A DNA stretch of 33,882 bases from CAYRPO01 sp964426305 (GCA_964426305.1 CAYRPO010000003.1:1-33882), one strand, 5' to 3'. Counted from the stretch's first letter, positions 15,262 through 24,465 are shown. The notes: generated from the letters alone by a model not told the origin. Program-made: numbers and translations.

Positions 15262-15415
15262 AGTTATGACTCCTCTATATTAGTTGTATAGAGCACCATA
15301 TATCTCATGCCTTAGAAATAGCTTAGTACCCAATAGTTTTATCTATCGCCTTCCTCAGCTTCTCCTTATTTTTTGCGAGTACTGTGCAGGTATCGTCAAC
15401 TAAAAAGGAAAAGGT

Positions 15416-16783
15416 ATGAATGTAGCAACAAGAGGTATAAGAAACGCGTTTCGTAACCCGATTCGGACGTTCTCGATTGTCGTAATACTGGGATTGAGCA
15501 TAGGGTTGTCACTTTCTATGCTTGTAGCCAGACAAACAGTACAAGACAAGATCGCATCAGTAAAAAGCTCGATCGGTACGACAATTAGCGTCTCGCCCGC
15601 AGGCGCGCAAGGTTTTCAAGGTGGAGGCGAGCCGCTAACACTTGAGCAGCTTGCCAAGGTTGCGACACTGGCTAATGTAACGCACGTAACGCAAACATTG
15701 AGCGATCGTCTCACAACAGACAATACTACACTAGTGTCTGCGATTGAGGCGGGTACATTGGGGAGACGCCAGGCCGACAATTCGGGCGTAGGTTTTCAGA
15801 CACCGCCACCAGACATGCAGAATGAGCGAACGGGCACATCGGCACAACAGATCACGCGGACATTTACGCCGCCTGTCATAGTGACTGGAACAAACGACAC
15901 AACGGCTGCGTCTGTTTTTGGTGGCAGTAGTGTGACATTCACGAGTGGGCAGATACTAGATCCAAGCAAAGATGAAGACGTTGCCGTTGTAGGTAAAGCA
16001 CTTGCAGAGAAGAATTCGCTCGCAGTCGGCTCTACGTTTACTATGTATGGCAAAACAATCAAGGTTGTTGGCATATATGATAGCGGTAACACATTTAGCA
16101 ATGCTGGGCTGGTGATGGCACTGTCTGCATTGCAGCGATTGTCTGACCAAACTGGCAGCGTGACTAACGCAACCGTGACGGTGAATTCGATTGATAGTGT
16201 TGACTCTACGGTTGCAGCAATCAAATCAACACTTGGGAGTGCTGCGGATGTTGTGAGTAATCAAGAGACTGCAAAGTCTGCAATTGCGCCGCTTGAAAAT
16301 GTAAGAACGATCTCAACATATAGCCTCGTTGGGGCAATTGTCGCTGGCGCAATAATCATCTTGCTTACTATGGTTATGATTGTTCGTGAACGTCGCCGAG
16401 AGATTGGTGTCATGAAGGCAATTGGGGCATCGAATGTACGTGTGATGTTTCAGTTTGTTTGTGAGGCCATTACATTAACAGTTCTTGGCCTTGTAGTTGG
16501 TTTGGGTATTGGGATTGCGGCTGCCAGCCCGATCACAAACGTGCTTGTTACAAATAGCACAAGCAGTACTTCACAATCTACGTCACTGGGAGAACCTGGC
16601 CGAGGCGTTCGTCGATTTGGCGAGAATAGTGTTGCAAATGTCCGCAATGTACAGGCGACCGTTGGACTGGACATTATTGGCTATGGTATTGGTGCGGCAA
16701 TGATTATCGCAATGTTCGGCAGTGCGCTGCCAGCATTGTTTATTAGTAAAGTAAGGCCAGCAGAAGTGATGAGGGCAGAATAA
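15416..16783 (+). CDS. MacB/FtsX-type ABC transporter permease
   Basis: 455 aa. One N-terminal span (about 18-38), a ~250-residue extracytoplasmic MacB-type domain, and the FtsX core with three C-terminal spans (about 302-326, 346-372 and 422-446). The loop after the second span, MVMIVRERRREIGVMKAIGAS, is the family hallmark that contacts the ATPase. Such transporters use mechanotransmission to export peptides, toxins or lipoproteins rather than channel transport. The TAA stop overlaps the ATG of the ATPase gene by one base (TAATG). AAAAGGAAAAGG precedes the start. Confidence 0.92.
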   Translation: MNVATRGIRNAFRNPIRTFSIVVILGLSIGLSLSMLVARQTVQDKIASVKSSIGTTISVSPAGAQGFQGGGEPLTLEQLAKVATLANVTHVTQTLSDRLTTDNTTLVSAIEAGTLGRRQADNSGVGFQTPPPDMQNERTGTSAQQITRTFTPPVIVTGTNDTTAASVFGGSSVTFTSGQILDPSKDEDVAVVGKALAEKNSLAVGSTFTMYGKTIKVVGIYDSGNTFSNAGLVMALSALQRLSDQTGSVTNATVTVNSIDSVDSTVAAIKSTLGSAADVVSNQETAKSAIAPLENVRTISTYSLVGAIVAGAIIILLTMVMIVRERRREIGVMKAIGASNVRVMFQFVCEAITLTVLGLVVGLGIGIAAASPITNVLVTNSTSSTSQSTSLGEPGRGVRRFGENSVANVRNVQATVGLDIIGYGIGAAMIIAMFGSALPALFISKVRPAEVMRAE

Positions 16784-17451
16784 TGATCAAAGTTACCGAT
16801 CTCAAAAAAGTGTTTACGTCGGGCGACACAAAGGTTTATGCAGTCAATGGCATATCGTTTGAAGTGCCAGATGGTCAATTTGCATCAATCATCGGCAAAA
16901 GCGGTAGTGGCAAGAGCACATTACTCAGCCTTTTAGGTGCACTTGACAAGCCAACGAGCGGTCACATCTTGGTAGGAGAGAAAGACATTACGAAACTGCG
17001 TGATCATGCGCTTATTGGCTACCGCGGCTGCAAGATTGGCTTTGTGTTTCAGAACTATAATTTGGTGCCAAACTTAACGGCTCTTGAAAATGTAATGTTG
17101 CCAATGGAGTTTGCAAAAATACCAAAGAAAGCTCGCATAGCTCGTGCCAAAAAATTGCTGAATCAGGTAGGGCTTGAAGGTGACAAGCAGAAACGCAAAC
17201 CAGGACGACTGAGCGGTGGTGAACAACAGCGGGTAGCAATCGCACGGGCTATTGCCAACAAGCCGCAACTAATATTGGCAGATGAGCCAACAGGGAATCT
17301 TGATTCACAGACTGGTAAAATGATCTTTGATTTGTTGCATTCGTTGGCTCGAACCGAACATACAACAATCATCACCGTCACACATGATCTGTCGATCGCC
17401 GGCAAGACAGATATGACGTTTACGTTGCATGACGGCGTACTAGTGCACTAA
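16783..17451 (+). CDS. MacB/LolD-type ABC transporter ATPase
   Basis: 222 aa. Walker A GKSGSGKST (38-46), Q-loop in FVFQNYNLVP, signature LSGGEQQ (143-149), Walker B LILADEP (163-169, catalytic Glu168) and the switch histidine in VTHD. All key residues are present, so it should hydrolyse ATP and drive the permease encoded just upstream, with which it is translationally coupled. The substrate cannot be deduced; no MacA-like adaptor is encoded nearby. Confidence 0.95.
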   Translation: MIKVTDLKKVFTSGDTKVYAVNGISFEVPDGQFASIIGKSGSGKSTLLSLLGALDKPTSGHILVGEKDITKLRDHALIGYRGCKIGFVFQNYNLVPNLTALENVMLPMEFAKIPKKARIARAKKLLNQVGLEGDKQKRKPGRLSGGEQQRVAIARAIANKPQLILADEPTGNLDSQTGKMIFDLLHSLARTEHTTIITVTHDLSIAGKTDMTFTLHDGVLVH

Positions 17452-17460
17452 ATAGTAATA

Positions 17461-17496
17461 AATATACCCTGAGCCGTTTAGTGCTCAGGGTATATT
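17461..17496. terminator. Bidirectional terminator
   Basis: A perfect 14-bp stem (AATATACCCTGAGC 17461-17474 with 17483-17496) and an 8-nt loop between the convergent ABC operon (ends 17451) and the SHOCT gene (ends 17515). Confidence 0.8.
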
Positions 17497-17514
17497 TGCA
17501 AGATTGGTTGTCTT

Positions 17515-17784
17515 TTACAGACCGAGGATTTGTGCTTTCTTTGCATCAAATTCAGCCTGCGTCAAAATGCCTTGATCTTTGAGTTGCGCGAGCTGTTGTA
17601 GCTGTGCGATCTGATCGTCAGTATCGTTCTGAGCGGCTGGTTGCGCCACTTGTGCAGCTTGCTGCATTTCTGCGTATTGCTCAGCTTGTTGGTTTGCCCA
17701 TCTGTTTTGTTGTCGATGTGAAACAGCATTGGCGGTGCCGACAACTGCTGCTGTTCGAGCCATGCCTCGTAGTAGTCCTGGCAT
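17515..17784 (-). CDS. SHOCT-domain protein with Ala/Gln-rich linker
   Basis: 89 aa. An N-terminal MPGLLRGMARTAAVVGTANAV segment is weakly amphipathic, followed by a Gln/Ala-rich coiled stretch and a C-terminal SHOCT motif (IAQLQQLAQLKDQGILTQAEFDAKKAQILGL). AAGGAG lies 8 nt before the ATG. It starts 3 nt after the stop of the DUF6325 gene, and that pairing is common in actinobacteria and Saccharibacteria, so the two products probably work together; the role is unknown. Confidence 0.82.
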   Translation of the reverse strand: MPGLLRGMARTAAVVGTANAVSHRQQNRWANQQAEQYAEMQQAAQVAQPAAQNDTDDQIAQLQQLAQLKDQGILTQAEFDAKKAQILGL

Positions 17785-17787
17785 ACG

Positions 17788-18204
17788 TTATACTCCTTGT
17801 GCGTTAAGTTCTGCTGCTGCTTCGGGGTGAATGCGTCCTTCGGCGATCAAGTAGCCGTTGGCGTCAAGAATTGCTTTTTTGAGTGGTTTTGCCCACAGTT
17901 GCTCAATGACCAATAATCCGGCTGCGGTATTTGGCTCGAGCAACTCAGCAACCTCGTCGATGTCGTCGGTTGTTACAAGCTCGTTATGGACTGGGTATTT
18001 TTGAGTAAATTCGACAAGGTATTCGTCACCCATGTCTGCGACATCTAGTTTGCTTACAGCACCGCTGGCGTCTTTGATGATTGCCGACAAAGCCACGAGA
18101 CCGATTACACCGCTCTCTACTGCGTCTGCAACAGCACGCATAATGCTGCCATCAAACTTATTGCCGTCAAAACCTACAATTATATAGTCGATTGGTCCGT
18201 GCAT
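17788..18204 (-). CDS. DUF6325 family protein
   Basis: 138 aa starting MHGPIDYIIVGFDGNKFDG. The pattern GPIDYxxVGFxGNxFxGxI, then VIGLVALSAIIKDASG, and LEPNTAAGLLVIEQLWAKPLKKAI, is typical of DUF6325 (related to the DUF1269 type), small cytoplasmic or membrane-associated proteins of unknown function often paired with a SHOCT protein. AAAGGAG before ATG 18204 decides the start over the upstream in-frame GTG. A TATAAA box lies about 70 nt upstream on the minus strand. Confidence 0.85.
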   Translation of the reverse strand: MHGPIDYIIVGFDGNKFDGSIMRAVADAVESGVIGLVALSAIIKDASGAVSKLDVADMGDEYLVEFTQKYPVHNELVTTDDIDEVAELLEPNTAAGLLVIEQLWAKPLKKAILDANGYLIAEGRIHPEAAAELNAQGV

Positions 18205-18355
18205 ATGTTCTCCTTTAACACCTACTACCATATCACGTTCCGGGTCAGTTGGCAGCCCAGTTAGACACTTTTTATAGCCTGAAACATTCAGCCAATGTCT
18301 ATAAGCTGTCCATGGTTATGACAGAAAACAAAAACAATGTATTTTGTTTATGCTT

Positions 18356-18634
18356 ATGGCACTTACCTCGCTACCATTTCTTTTTATCGTGAATATGCCG
18401 CAGCGGGGGCTTGACACTCAGAGTCTGCGGTCTATATCGCTCTATGTCTCGGTCGTTGCAGGCTATGTTGGTATCAGTGTGTTGCTATGGCAATTGCGCC
18501 GACAACTTTGGGTGTATTCAAGTTGGTTGATGGTGTCATATGCATTCTCCTTGTGTGGCAGTGTACGGCCAAAAACCTATGTTTTGCTGAGAGCACTAGA
18601 ACTCCGCAAGCAATGTATAATCATGAGTAAATGA
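18356..18634 (+). CDS. Possible small membrane protein or truncated gene
   Basis: An ORF of 92 aa from ATG 18356 (an earlier ATG lies at 18350). Two hydrophobic segments (about 1-14 and 27-47) are followed by QLRRQLWVYSSWLMVSYAFSLCGS. The N-terminal half is weakly reminiscent of the start of ferric-reductase-like membrane domains, which would make this a truncated remnant. Its end overlaps the next start (ATGA) and spans that gene's -10 box, so it may not be translated. Kept as a low-confidence call. Confidence 0.3.
   Translation: MALTSLPFLFIVNMPQRGLDTQSLRSISLYVSVVAGYVGISVLLWQLRRQLWVYSSWLMVSYAFSLCGSVRPKTYVLLRALELRKQCIIMSK
18616..18621 (+). promoter_or_regulatory. -10 box at the head of the surface-protein cluster
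   Basis: TATAAT, 9 nt before ATG 18631; predicted leaderless. Confidence 0.5.
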
Positions 18635-19539
18635 TCCGTATTATTTTCTTGATTGCAGGTACTATGCTTTTTGTCGCCTCCTCGGCGCAGGCTGCAAATT
18701 ATAATGTGAATGCGGTTGTTCCTGCTGATCCACCCACAGTGCCGTCACAGATCACTGTCCCATCTAACGGATTTACTACAACAACAAACAGTGTTGGCGT
18801 CGGCGGTACTTGCCAGGTGATGTCACCCGCAATTATTGTTTCGATTTGGCGAAATGGGGCTAGTATCGGGTCGGTTCCGTGCAGTCCGGACGGCACTTTC
18901 TTTGTGATTGTTGGCCTAGCGCTCGGCAACAACACCCTGTTACCGCGCAGCAGCTCGATTACTGGTCAGTTTGGAGTAGATGGTGCCGCTGTGGACGTTA
19001 CATATGCCATACCTCCTGTTGTGCCTGAACCTACCCCCGTTGCGCCGACCAGCACAAATGAACAGTCTGCGAGTACGCCCACGCCACTGAATCAGGAGCC
19101 AGTAACAAGCCCAATAATCAGTAGCCAAGAGCCTTTTTATTATTTTGAATCGGGTACCGATGTAGTCTTAAAGTTAGTTATTACTGAGGGTCAGTCGCCA
19201 TACACCATGACAGTTGACTGGGGAGATGGCAGCGTAGAGACAAAAACTATTCCCCAAAGTGGTCCTGTTGAGCTACGGCATCGATACGCCAGGCCTGCAA
19301 CGTATACAATTCGTGCACAGATAACAGATGTAAAAGGCGTATCGACATCGATTACACTGACCAGTACTTCTTTTTCGCACGACTCAAAAGCAGCCTCTGA
19401 CGAAACGCAGAGGCCTGAAAAAAGAAATACAATTGCTTTTGCAATTGGCCTGCTACTGACCATATGTGGGGTGTTGTTTTTTGCGAGCCATCACCATACC
19501 GTCAGCAAACAAAAAAGGACAAAAAGGAAAAAATCATGA
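18631..19539 (+). CDS. Secreted, membrane-anchored PKD-domain surface protein
   Basis: 302 aa. Signal peptide (1-21, cut after SSAQA), an Ig-like N-terminal region with a Cys pair (GGTCQVM...PCSPDG), a Pro/Thr/Ser-rich stalk (about 128-170), a PKD domain (about 172-242: TVDWGDGSVETK, HRYARPATYTIRAQITD), one C-terminal membrane span (about 266-284) and a Lys/Arg tail. The tail retains the protein in the membrane without an LPxTG motif. It is the first gene of the surface cluster and overlaps the next gene by ATGA. Confidence 0.82.
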   Translation: MIRIIFLIAGTMLFVASSAQAANYNVNAVVPADPPTVPSQITVPSNGFTTTTNSVGVGGTCQVMSPAIIVSIWRNGASIGSVPCSPDGTFFVIVGLALGNNTLLPRSSSITGQFGVDGAAVDVTYAIPPVVPEPTPVAPTSTNEQSASTPTPLNQEPVTSPIISSQEPFYYFESGTDVVLKLVITEGQSPYTMTVDWGDGSVETKTIPQSGPVELRHRYARPATYTIRAQITDVKGVSTSITLTSTSFSHDSKAASDETQRPEKRNTIAFAIGLLLTICGVLFFASHHHTVSKQKRTKRKKS

Positions 19540-20087
19540 AGAGAGTACTATTGCTGGCGTGTGTTGCACTGGGGATTATTTCTTTTTTTGTGTGGCGCTG
19601 GGCGGCTCAGCCTGTGGTCGGTAAACCAACCGAGCAAGTCACACAGGTACAGGCAAAAACCACAAAGGGTCCAACAGATATCAACACAGCATATTTTCAA
19701 ACAAAACTTGAGGGAAGCCTTGCCATTAGATCAAATCAGGAGGGTCAGACAGCACAATTACTACAGCAAATCGTGGCCCTCAACGAACAAAATGCAAATA
19801 GCGATCAACTGGCAATCACAATCGGCTTACTTCCAGCAGGTGGCATAGAAGAATTGTCAGCTGTCAAATTTCGCACAAGCAAAGCCCAAGACTATACAAG
19901 AGTTAGTGTTGCTGGCATGCCGGTCGATGCAGTCGTGTTTCGATCCACGGGGTCACAATATGAGTTCTCGGTCTTTTGGCCAAAAGGCACTATGTATGCA
20001 GCTATTGTATCGTCAGGAATCAAGACTCGCCAGCAAGACATTACTACGCAGATGATGACCACGATCAACAGTTGGCAGTGGCGTTAA
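19536..20087 (+). CDS. Single-pass membrane or exported protein, surface cluster
   Basis: 183 aa starting MKRVLLLACVALGIISFFVW, an uncleaved anchor or signal peptide, followed by a soluble ~150-residue domain without known motifs and without Cys beyond the anchor. It overlaps the PKD gene by four bases (ATGA) with AAGGA upstream, so the two are translationally coupled and probably act together at the cell surface. Confidence 0.75.
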   Translation: MKRVLLLACVALGIISFFVWRWAAQPVVGKPTEQVTQVQAKTTKGPTDINTAYFQTKLEGSLAIRSNQEGQTAQLLQQIVALNEQNANSDQLAITIGLLPAGGIEELSAVKFRTSKAQDYTRVSVAGMPVDAVVFRSTGSQYEFSVFWPKGTMYAAIVSSGIKTRQQDITTQMMTTINSWQWR

Positions 20088-20106
20088 ATACGCAGCACAA
20101 GCAAGA

Positions 20107-20115
20107 TGCTATACT
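20107..20115 (+). promoter_or_regulatory. Extended -10 promoter of the 20127 gene
   Basis: TGCTATACT ends 11 nt before ATG 20127; the same box and spacing recur at 22346 and 24466. Confidence 0.6.
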
Positions 20116-20126
20116 AGACTACAATT

Positions 20127-21170
20127 ATGAAGCTTTTTGGTAGTCTTTTGGCTGGTGGAATATTGACGTTCTTTGCGGCGCCAACAAGTTCTAATTACGC
20201 GCTTAATTCATACGATTTTGGTACGGGAGGTGGCACCACAAGTAGCACAAACTATGGGCTGAATACTACGACCGGTACACAGGCGGGCGTCTCAACATCA
20301 TCAAACTACGCCGCTCAGAGTGGCATCATGCCTGCGAACGATGCAAATGTACCACCAGCTGCAACGCTTTCAAACCCGAGTAATTACTACAACAAATTGC
20401 ATGCGGTTATCTCGACCGGTGGCAATCCGACAGATGCAATATATGCAATCGCAATTTCTGCTGACAGTTTTGCGACAGTGCAGTATGTACAAAGTGATAA
20501 TTCGATTTCACCTAGTATTGGCATAGAAGATTTTCAGAGTTATACAGCTTGGGGCAGTGGGAGCGGTTTTGACATACTCGGTCTAGCTTCTAATACTAGC
20601 TACCAGATCCGTGTGGCGGCTATGCAGGGAAATGCTACACAGAGCACCTATGGTCCTGCATCGGCAGTAGTTGCCACATCTTTGCCATCGATCAGTTTTA
20701 CTGTAGAGACTACACTCAGCGCCACACCACCCTTTACGGCTGGTTTTGGCAGTTTAGTGCCCGGAACCGTGGTCAGTGCCAACGCAGACCCAGCTATTAG
20801 TTTGTCTACGAATTCTGTCAACGGTGGAACCGTATATATACGTAGTACAAACGCGGGGCTTGTATCGTCGTCGGCAAGTAGTACTTTGTCAAGTACTACG
20901 GCAGATCTGGCAAGTACAAAAGGATACGGTGCACAAGTGACGAGTATTGGTCAGACAAGTGGTGGTCCATTTGTATCGTATGCACCATTTAATGGTGCCG
21001 CTGATAATGTTGGGGCCTTGCAGGCGGCGCTTGTCCCGATCTTGGGCACCACAACACCGCTGTCCAGTGGCACAGCCACTGTTCGCCTGAAAGCAAAGAG
21101 CGACATCACTGTTCCAGCAGCAAGCGATTACGCCGACACTGTTACCTTTATTGCTGGCATGAATTTTTAA
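20127..21170 (+). CDS. Secreted surface protein with Fn3-like and C-terminal beta-sandwich domains
   Basis: 347 aa. A signal peptide (about 1-18) is followed by three SSNY-type repeats (SSNYALNSYDFGTGGG, SSTNYGLNTTTG, SSNYAAQSG), an Fn3-like domain (about 75-190, ending SAVVATSLP), and a ~150-residue C-terminal domain (about 192-347) ending DYADTVTFIAGMNF. That last domain is paralogous to the C-terminal domain of the next gene (shared NGxxVxxRSxNxGL and DYxDTxTxxAGxxF). There is no membrane anchor, so it must be held by partners, probably the DUF916-like proteins encoded downstream. Confidence 0.78.
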   Translation: MKLFGSLLAGGILTFFAAPTSSNYALNSYDFGTGGGTTSSTNYGLNTTTGTQAGVSTSSNYAAQSGIMPANDANVPPAATLSNPSNYYNKLHAVISTGGNPTDAIYAIAISADSFATVQYVQSDNSISPSIGIEDFQSYTAWGSGSGFDILGLASNTSYQIRVAAMQGNATQSTYGPASAVVATSLPSISFTVETTLSATPPFTAGFGSLVPGTVVSANADPAISLSTNSVNGGTVYIRSTNAGLVSSSASSTLSSTTADLASTKGYGAQVTSIGQTSGGPFVSYAPFNGAADNVGALQAALVPILGTTTPLSSGTATVRLKAKSDITVPAASDYADTVTFIAGMNF

Positions 21171-21220
21171 CCCATTGCTTTTTGCGCTTATGCTAGCGTA
21201 CAATTGCAAGTAAGTTTGTA

Positions 21221-21240
21221 ATATTGAGTGCAGTCAATAT
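21221..21240 (+). promoter_or_regulatory. Inverted repeat in the leader of the 21255 surface protein
   Basis: ATATTGA (21221-21227) and TCAATAT (21234-21240) pair perfectly around GTGCAG, directly before the AGAAGG ribosome site. It could be a stabilising 5' hairpin or an operator. Confidence 0.4.
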
Positions 21241-21254
21241 AGAAAGAAGGTTTT

Positions 21255-22292
21255 ATGAATATTGTTACCTCAAAGCGTACCAGCACCGTAGCTGTTGGTG
21301 TACTTATTGCTGCGTTGGTAGCGGCACCGTTTGCGATTCAAAGTTTTGCTCATGCAGCTTCATTGCAGCGAGCATTTGTGCGTTTTGATCGGATGAAGAC
21401 AAGTACTGCGACAACTGGCACAGTGTGTGCGCAGCCTGCAACCGTTGCGACCGAGGCAAGTGTCCAGGTCGTATTCCCAGCAAGCTATACGCTTGGTCTT
21501 GCTGCTACGTTTACAGTTGATACAACCAATACAGCATGGCCTTCCGGTGCGTCTGCATGGCCTGGTATCAATACGGCAACGAATGTCACCTCTCAGACTG
21601 TTACATTCCCCAGTACTGACTTGACGGTTGGAACACTGTATTGCTTTAACTGGACCAACAGCGCCGCCGTACAAGTAAAGGCAGCTGCAACAGCAAACAA
21701 CAATGGTACAATCACGACTCGAGATTCTGGGCCAGCAACGATTGACACGGCAAGCTATGCAACGGCAAGTATCACTGACGACCAGATTGTTGTATCTGCA
21801 ACCGTTCCAGCGTCGTTTAGCTTTGCACTCAGTGGCAACACTGATGATTTAGGTACACTTAGTACATCATCCGTTTCGACAAGCTCTCCTGCTCGTACTG
21901 CAACCGTAAACACTAACGCCAAGAATGGCTGGTTGGTATGGGCACGAAGTGCGAACACTGGACTATTTTCGGCTACGAACAGCAAGACTATTGCAGCTGC
22001 CAGCCCAGCCGGTAATGCAACGCTGTCCGCTGGCACCGAGAGCTACAATACTGGCGTCACATCATCGGTAGGTGGCGGTAGTGGTACGGTGACGGTTGCT
22101 GCACCGTATGTCGGTACTGCACTGGGTCAGGGTGCTGGGCTTGACTCATCTCTACGCACCATAGCAAGTTCTAACGGCACAAACAGCAATGCAGTATTGA
22201 CTATCAAAAATAATGCATCAATCGATGCTCTGACGCCTGCTGGCAATGACTACACAGACACAATCACAATTGTTGGTGCAGGACTCTTTTAG
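21255..22292 (+). CDS. Major secreted surface protein candidate (paralogue of 20127)
   Basis: 345 aa. Signal peptide 1-35 (cut near SFAHA-AS), an N-terminal domain with a Cys pair (GTVCAQP, LYCFNW) and a C-terminal domain (about 170-345) containing NAKNGWLVWARSANTGL and ending DYTDTITIVGAGLF, paralogous to the previous gene. The composition is rich in Thr, Ala and Ser and poor in Lys, as in S-layer or adhesin proteins. A good Shine-Dalgarno, a leader hairpin and an own terminator suggest strong, separate expression. There is no membrane anchor. Confidence 0.78.
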   Translation: MNIVTSKRTSTVAVGVLIAALVAAPFAIQSFAHAASLQRAFVRFDRMKTSTATTGTVCAQPATVATEASVQVVFPASYTLGLAATFTVDTTNTAWPSGASAWPGINTATNVTSQTVTFPSTDLTVGTLYCFNWTNSAAVQVKAAATANNNGTITTRDSGPATIDTASYATASITDDQIVVSATVPASFSFALSGNTDDLGTLSTSSVSTSSPARTATVNTNAKNGWLVWARSANTGLFSATNSKTIAAASPAGNATLSAGTESYNTGVTSSVGGGSGTVTVAAPYVGTALGQGAGLDSSLRTIASSNGTNSNAVLTIKNNASIDALTPAGNDYTDTITIVGAGLF

Positions 22293-22309
22293 GCAACCAT
22301 AGGCATTCC

Positions 22310-22346
22310 AAAGACACTGCTGTCACCGAACGACGCAGTGTCTTTT
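22310..22346 (+). terminator. Intrinsic terminator of the 21255 gene
   Basis: AAAGACACTGC (22310-22320) pairs with GCAGTGTCTTT (22335-22345). The T-tract runs into the extended -10 box of the next gene. Confidence 0.78.
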
Positions 22347-22354
22347 GCTATACT
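22346..22354 (+). promoter_or_regulatory. Extended -10 promoter of the DUF916-like pair
   Basis: TGCTATACT ends 11 nt before ATG 22366. An ATG at 22359 lies in another frame and would be upstream of, or at, the transcription start. Confidence 0.6.
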
Positions 22355-22365
22355 GGGCATGACAC

Positions 22366-23445
22366 ATGAGACACATACAATACATGATTCAAAAAACAGG
22401 CTTTCTTGCGTTTATGATGGTTGTATTGCTTCTATTGCAGACGTCCATTGCATCTGCAGCGCCAACCGAGCAAGTGCCGTTCTCGATTCAGGTAACACCA
22501 TCCCCGATCATCGAGACATTAACGCCTGGCGAGTCAAAGACAATCGACCTATCGATACGCAATAACTCGACAATTACGGAAAAACTTAAGATTGAGCCAC
22601 GAACATTCACCGCCAATCAAGATGCATCGCAAGTAAGCCTAGGCGAAACAATTCCTCCAGTCATTGGAGATTGGATCACCTTTTCTAATCCAGTATTCGT
22701 TGTACGATCAGGTGAGTCATTTACCCAAAAAATCACAATTCGCACACCAAAAGATGCTGGCTTTAGTTATGCATTTGCACTTGTTATTTCACGAGCCAAT
22801 GAACCGGCCAGTACAGGGGGTACTGCACTGCGTGGATCTGTTGCGGTCTTTACGCTACTAAATGTTGATCGTGAGGGCGCTACACGGTCGTTCGAGCTTG
22901 AAAGCTTTACGGCTTCCAGGCGAATATATGAGTACTTGCCAACAGAATTCGAAATTAAGTTGAAAAACACCGGCAATACAATAGCTCAGCCCTATGGCAC
23001 GATTTATATTCAACGGCGCGCAAAGGACGTGAACCCCATAGATACCTTACCGGTTAATGCCATGAATGGTTCTGTTTTGCCCAATACGTCACGAACATTT
23101 ACGACGACTTGGACAAATGGATTTCCTGTATATGAGTCTCATCAAGATGCGGTTAATGCACAACAATCGAAAAACCTAATCTGGGATTGGTCCAATTTAG
23201 ACAAGTTTCGTTTTGGCCGTTATACGGCTAAGGCGGTGGTTGTATACAATGACGGACAACGCGATGTTCCACTCGAGGCGACAGTCGAGTTTTGGGTACT
23301 TCCATGGAAGCTCATAATTGCTGCCATAGTTGTGCTTGGGCTGATAGGTATTGGCCTGTATGCTGTAGCTAACAAGCTGTTTCATATTAGGAAGCTGACG
23401 AAACGTCGAGGTACACACCATGCAGACTCGCATACTTCAGAATAG
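22366..23445 (+). CDS. Membrane-anchored DUF916-like surface partner protein A
   Basis: 359 aa. Signal peptide (1-31, cut near SIASA-AP), then two Ig-like modules: residues ~36-145 (IQVTPSPIIETLTPGESKTIDLSIRNNS...GYAFALVISRANEP-type end) and ~160-305, a C-terminal span (about 308-328) and a basic tail. The order Ig-like, Ig-like, membrane helix, basic tail is that of DUF916/WxL-interacting proteins, which sit in the membrane and hold WxL-type proteins on the peptidoglycan. The next gene overlaps it by 26 nt and encodes a protein of the same type. Confidence 0.75.
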   Translation: MRHIQYMIQKTGFLAFMMVVLLLLQTSIASAAPTEQVPFSIQVTPSPIIETLTPGESKTIDLSIRNNSTITEKLKIEPRTFTANQDASQVSLGETIPPVIGDWITFSNPVFVVRSGESFTQKITIRTPKDAGFSYAFALVISRANEPASTGGTALRGSVAVFTLLNVDREGATRSFELESFTASRRIYEYLPTEFEIKLKNTGNTIAQPYGTIYIQRRAKDVNPIDTLPVNAMNGSVLPNTSRTFTTTWTNGFPVYESHQDAVNAQQSKNLIWDWSNLDKFRFGRYTAKAVVVYNDGQRDVPLEATVEFWVLPWKLIIAAIVVLGLIGIGLYAVANKLFHIRKLTKRRGTHHADSHTSE

Positions 23446-24427
23446 CAGCGCATTTTTTTTGATAGTGTTTTTGTTTTTTGGAACGCATATGGTTTCTGCC
23501 GAACAACAGCGCGGCGGATTAGTTGTCACTCCGGCACTCATTGATGTTGCGATAAGCAGTGCACACCCAGACGCCTCAGCTCGAATAGTAGTACAAAACA
23601 ATTTTTCAAGCGACGTAGAGCTTGTCGCGACGCTAGGTGGTCTGCAGCAACAAGGTGGTCGCTTAGTGCCTTCGGGCGATATTGATCCATTATTCGGCGG
23701 CATCATAAGCTTCCAGCCAAACATTATTACCGTTGGTCCTGGTGCAACGGCGGACATCATGGTCTACTTTCAGAACTCAGAGCAACTGTCGCCGGGCGGT
23801 CACTATGGCGCAATTACCATAAGGCAGACAAATGCTAATCAAAGCCAGATTGGTTTGCAAGCTGCTGTCAGCGTTGGTATGTTTGTCACGAAACTCGACG
23901 GTGCAGTGCAGCGTGTCGACGCCACGCAAGTCAAGACAAATGGATCGATTTTTCGTCTTCCTACCACGGTCGACACAAGCTTTCGCAACTCAGGCAATGT
24001 TCTAGTTGTGCCTCGAGCTGCGATCACGACAGTGGGCCTTAAGAGTATTGTTGCTAATGGTGTCGCAAATACGGAATCGATCGGTATATTGCCAAACGAG
24101 ACGACTGTCATTAGAACAAACCTTACTCGAAAAAAAATCGTGGCGCTTCCGGGGATATATACTACAAACGTGCTATACCGGGCCGATGGTTCGGCAGAAC
24201 AACATACTGTCACAATCTCTCAATATTACGTTCCACCGCTGCTTATTGTCTTGCTGCTGGCTGGACTGGCCATACTCGTAGCCGTTCATTTTGGAAAAAA
24301 ACGAAAACAAAAAAAGAATCGAGCTGAGGCTATTTTACTCGCAGGTACGATGAGTTCGGCATCGACAAAGCCAGTTGTCACAAAAAAGGTCGTCAACGAC
24401 GTTGTAGTAAACAAAAAGCGTACGTGA
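23420..24427 (+). CDS. Membrane-anchored DUF916-like surface partner protein B
   Basis: 335 aa. Signal peptide (about 1-27), an N-terminal Ig-like module (GGLVVTPALIDVAISSAHPDASARIVVQNN...HYGAITIRQT), a second module (about 150-270), a C-terminal span (about 274-292) and a Lys/Arg-rich tail of ~40 residues with the repeated VVTKKVVNDVVVNKK. It has the same architecture as protein A. It overlaps A by 26 nt and has GAGGT upstream of the ATG, so the two are made together, perhaps as a heteromeric anchor. Confidence 0.75.
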   Translation: MQTRILQNSSAFFLIVFLFFGTHMVSAEQQRGGLVVTPALIDVAISSAHPDASARIVVQNNFSSDVELVATLGGLQQQGGRLVPSGDIDPLFGGIISFQPNIITVGPGATADIMVYFQNSEQLSPGGHYGAITIRQTNANQSQIGLQAAVSVGMFVTKLDGAVQRVDATQVKTNGSIFRLPTTVDTSFRNSGNVLVVPRAAITTVGLKSIVANGVANTESIGILPNETTVIRTNLTRKKIVALPGIYTTNVLYRADGSAEQHTVTISQYYVPPLLIVLLLAGLAILVAVHFGKKRKQKKNRAEAILLAGTMSSASTKPVVTKKVVNDVVVNKKRT

Positions 24428-24465
24428 AAAACCATAAAAAGAGTGCAGTGTTTTGCGGTGAAAAA

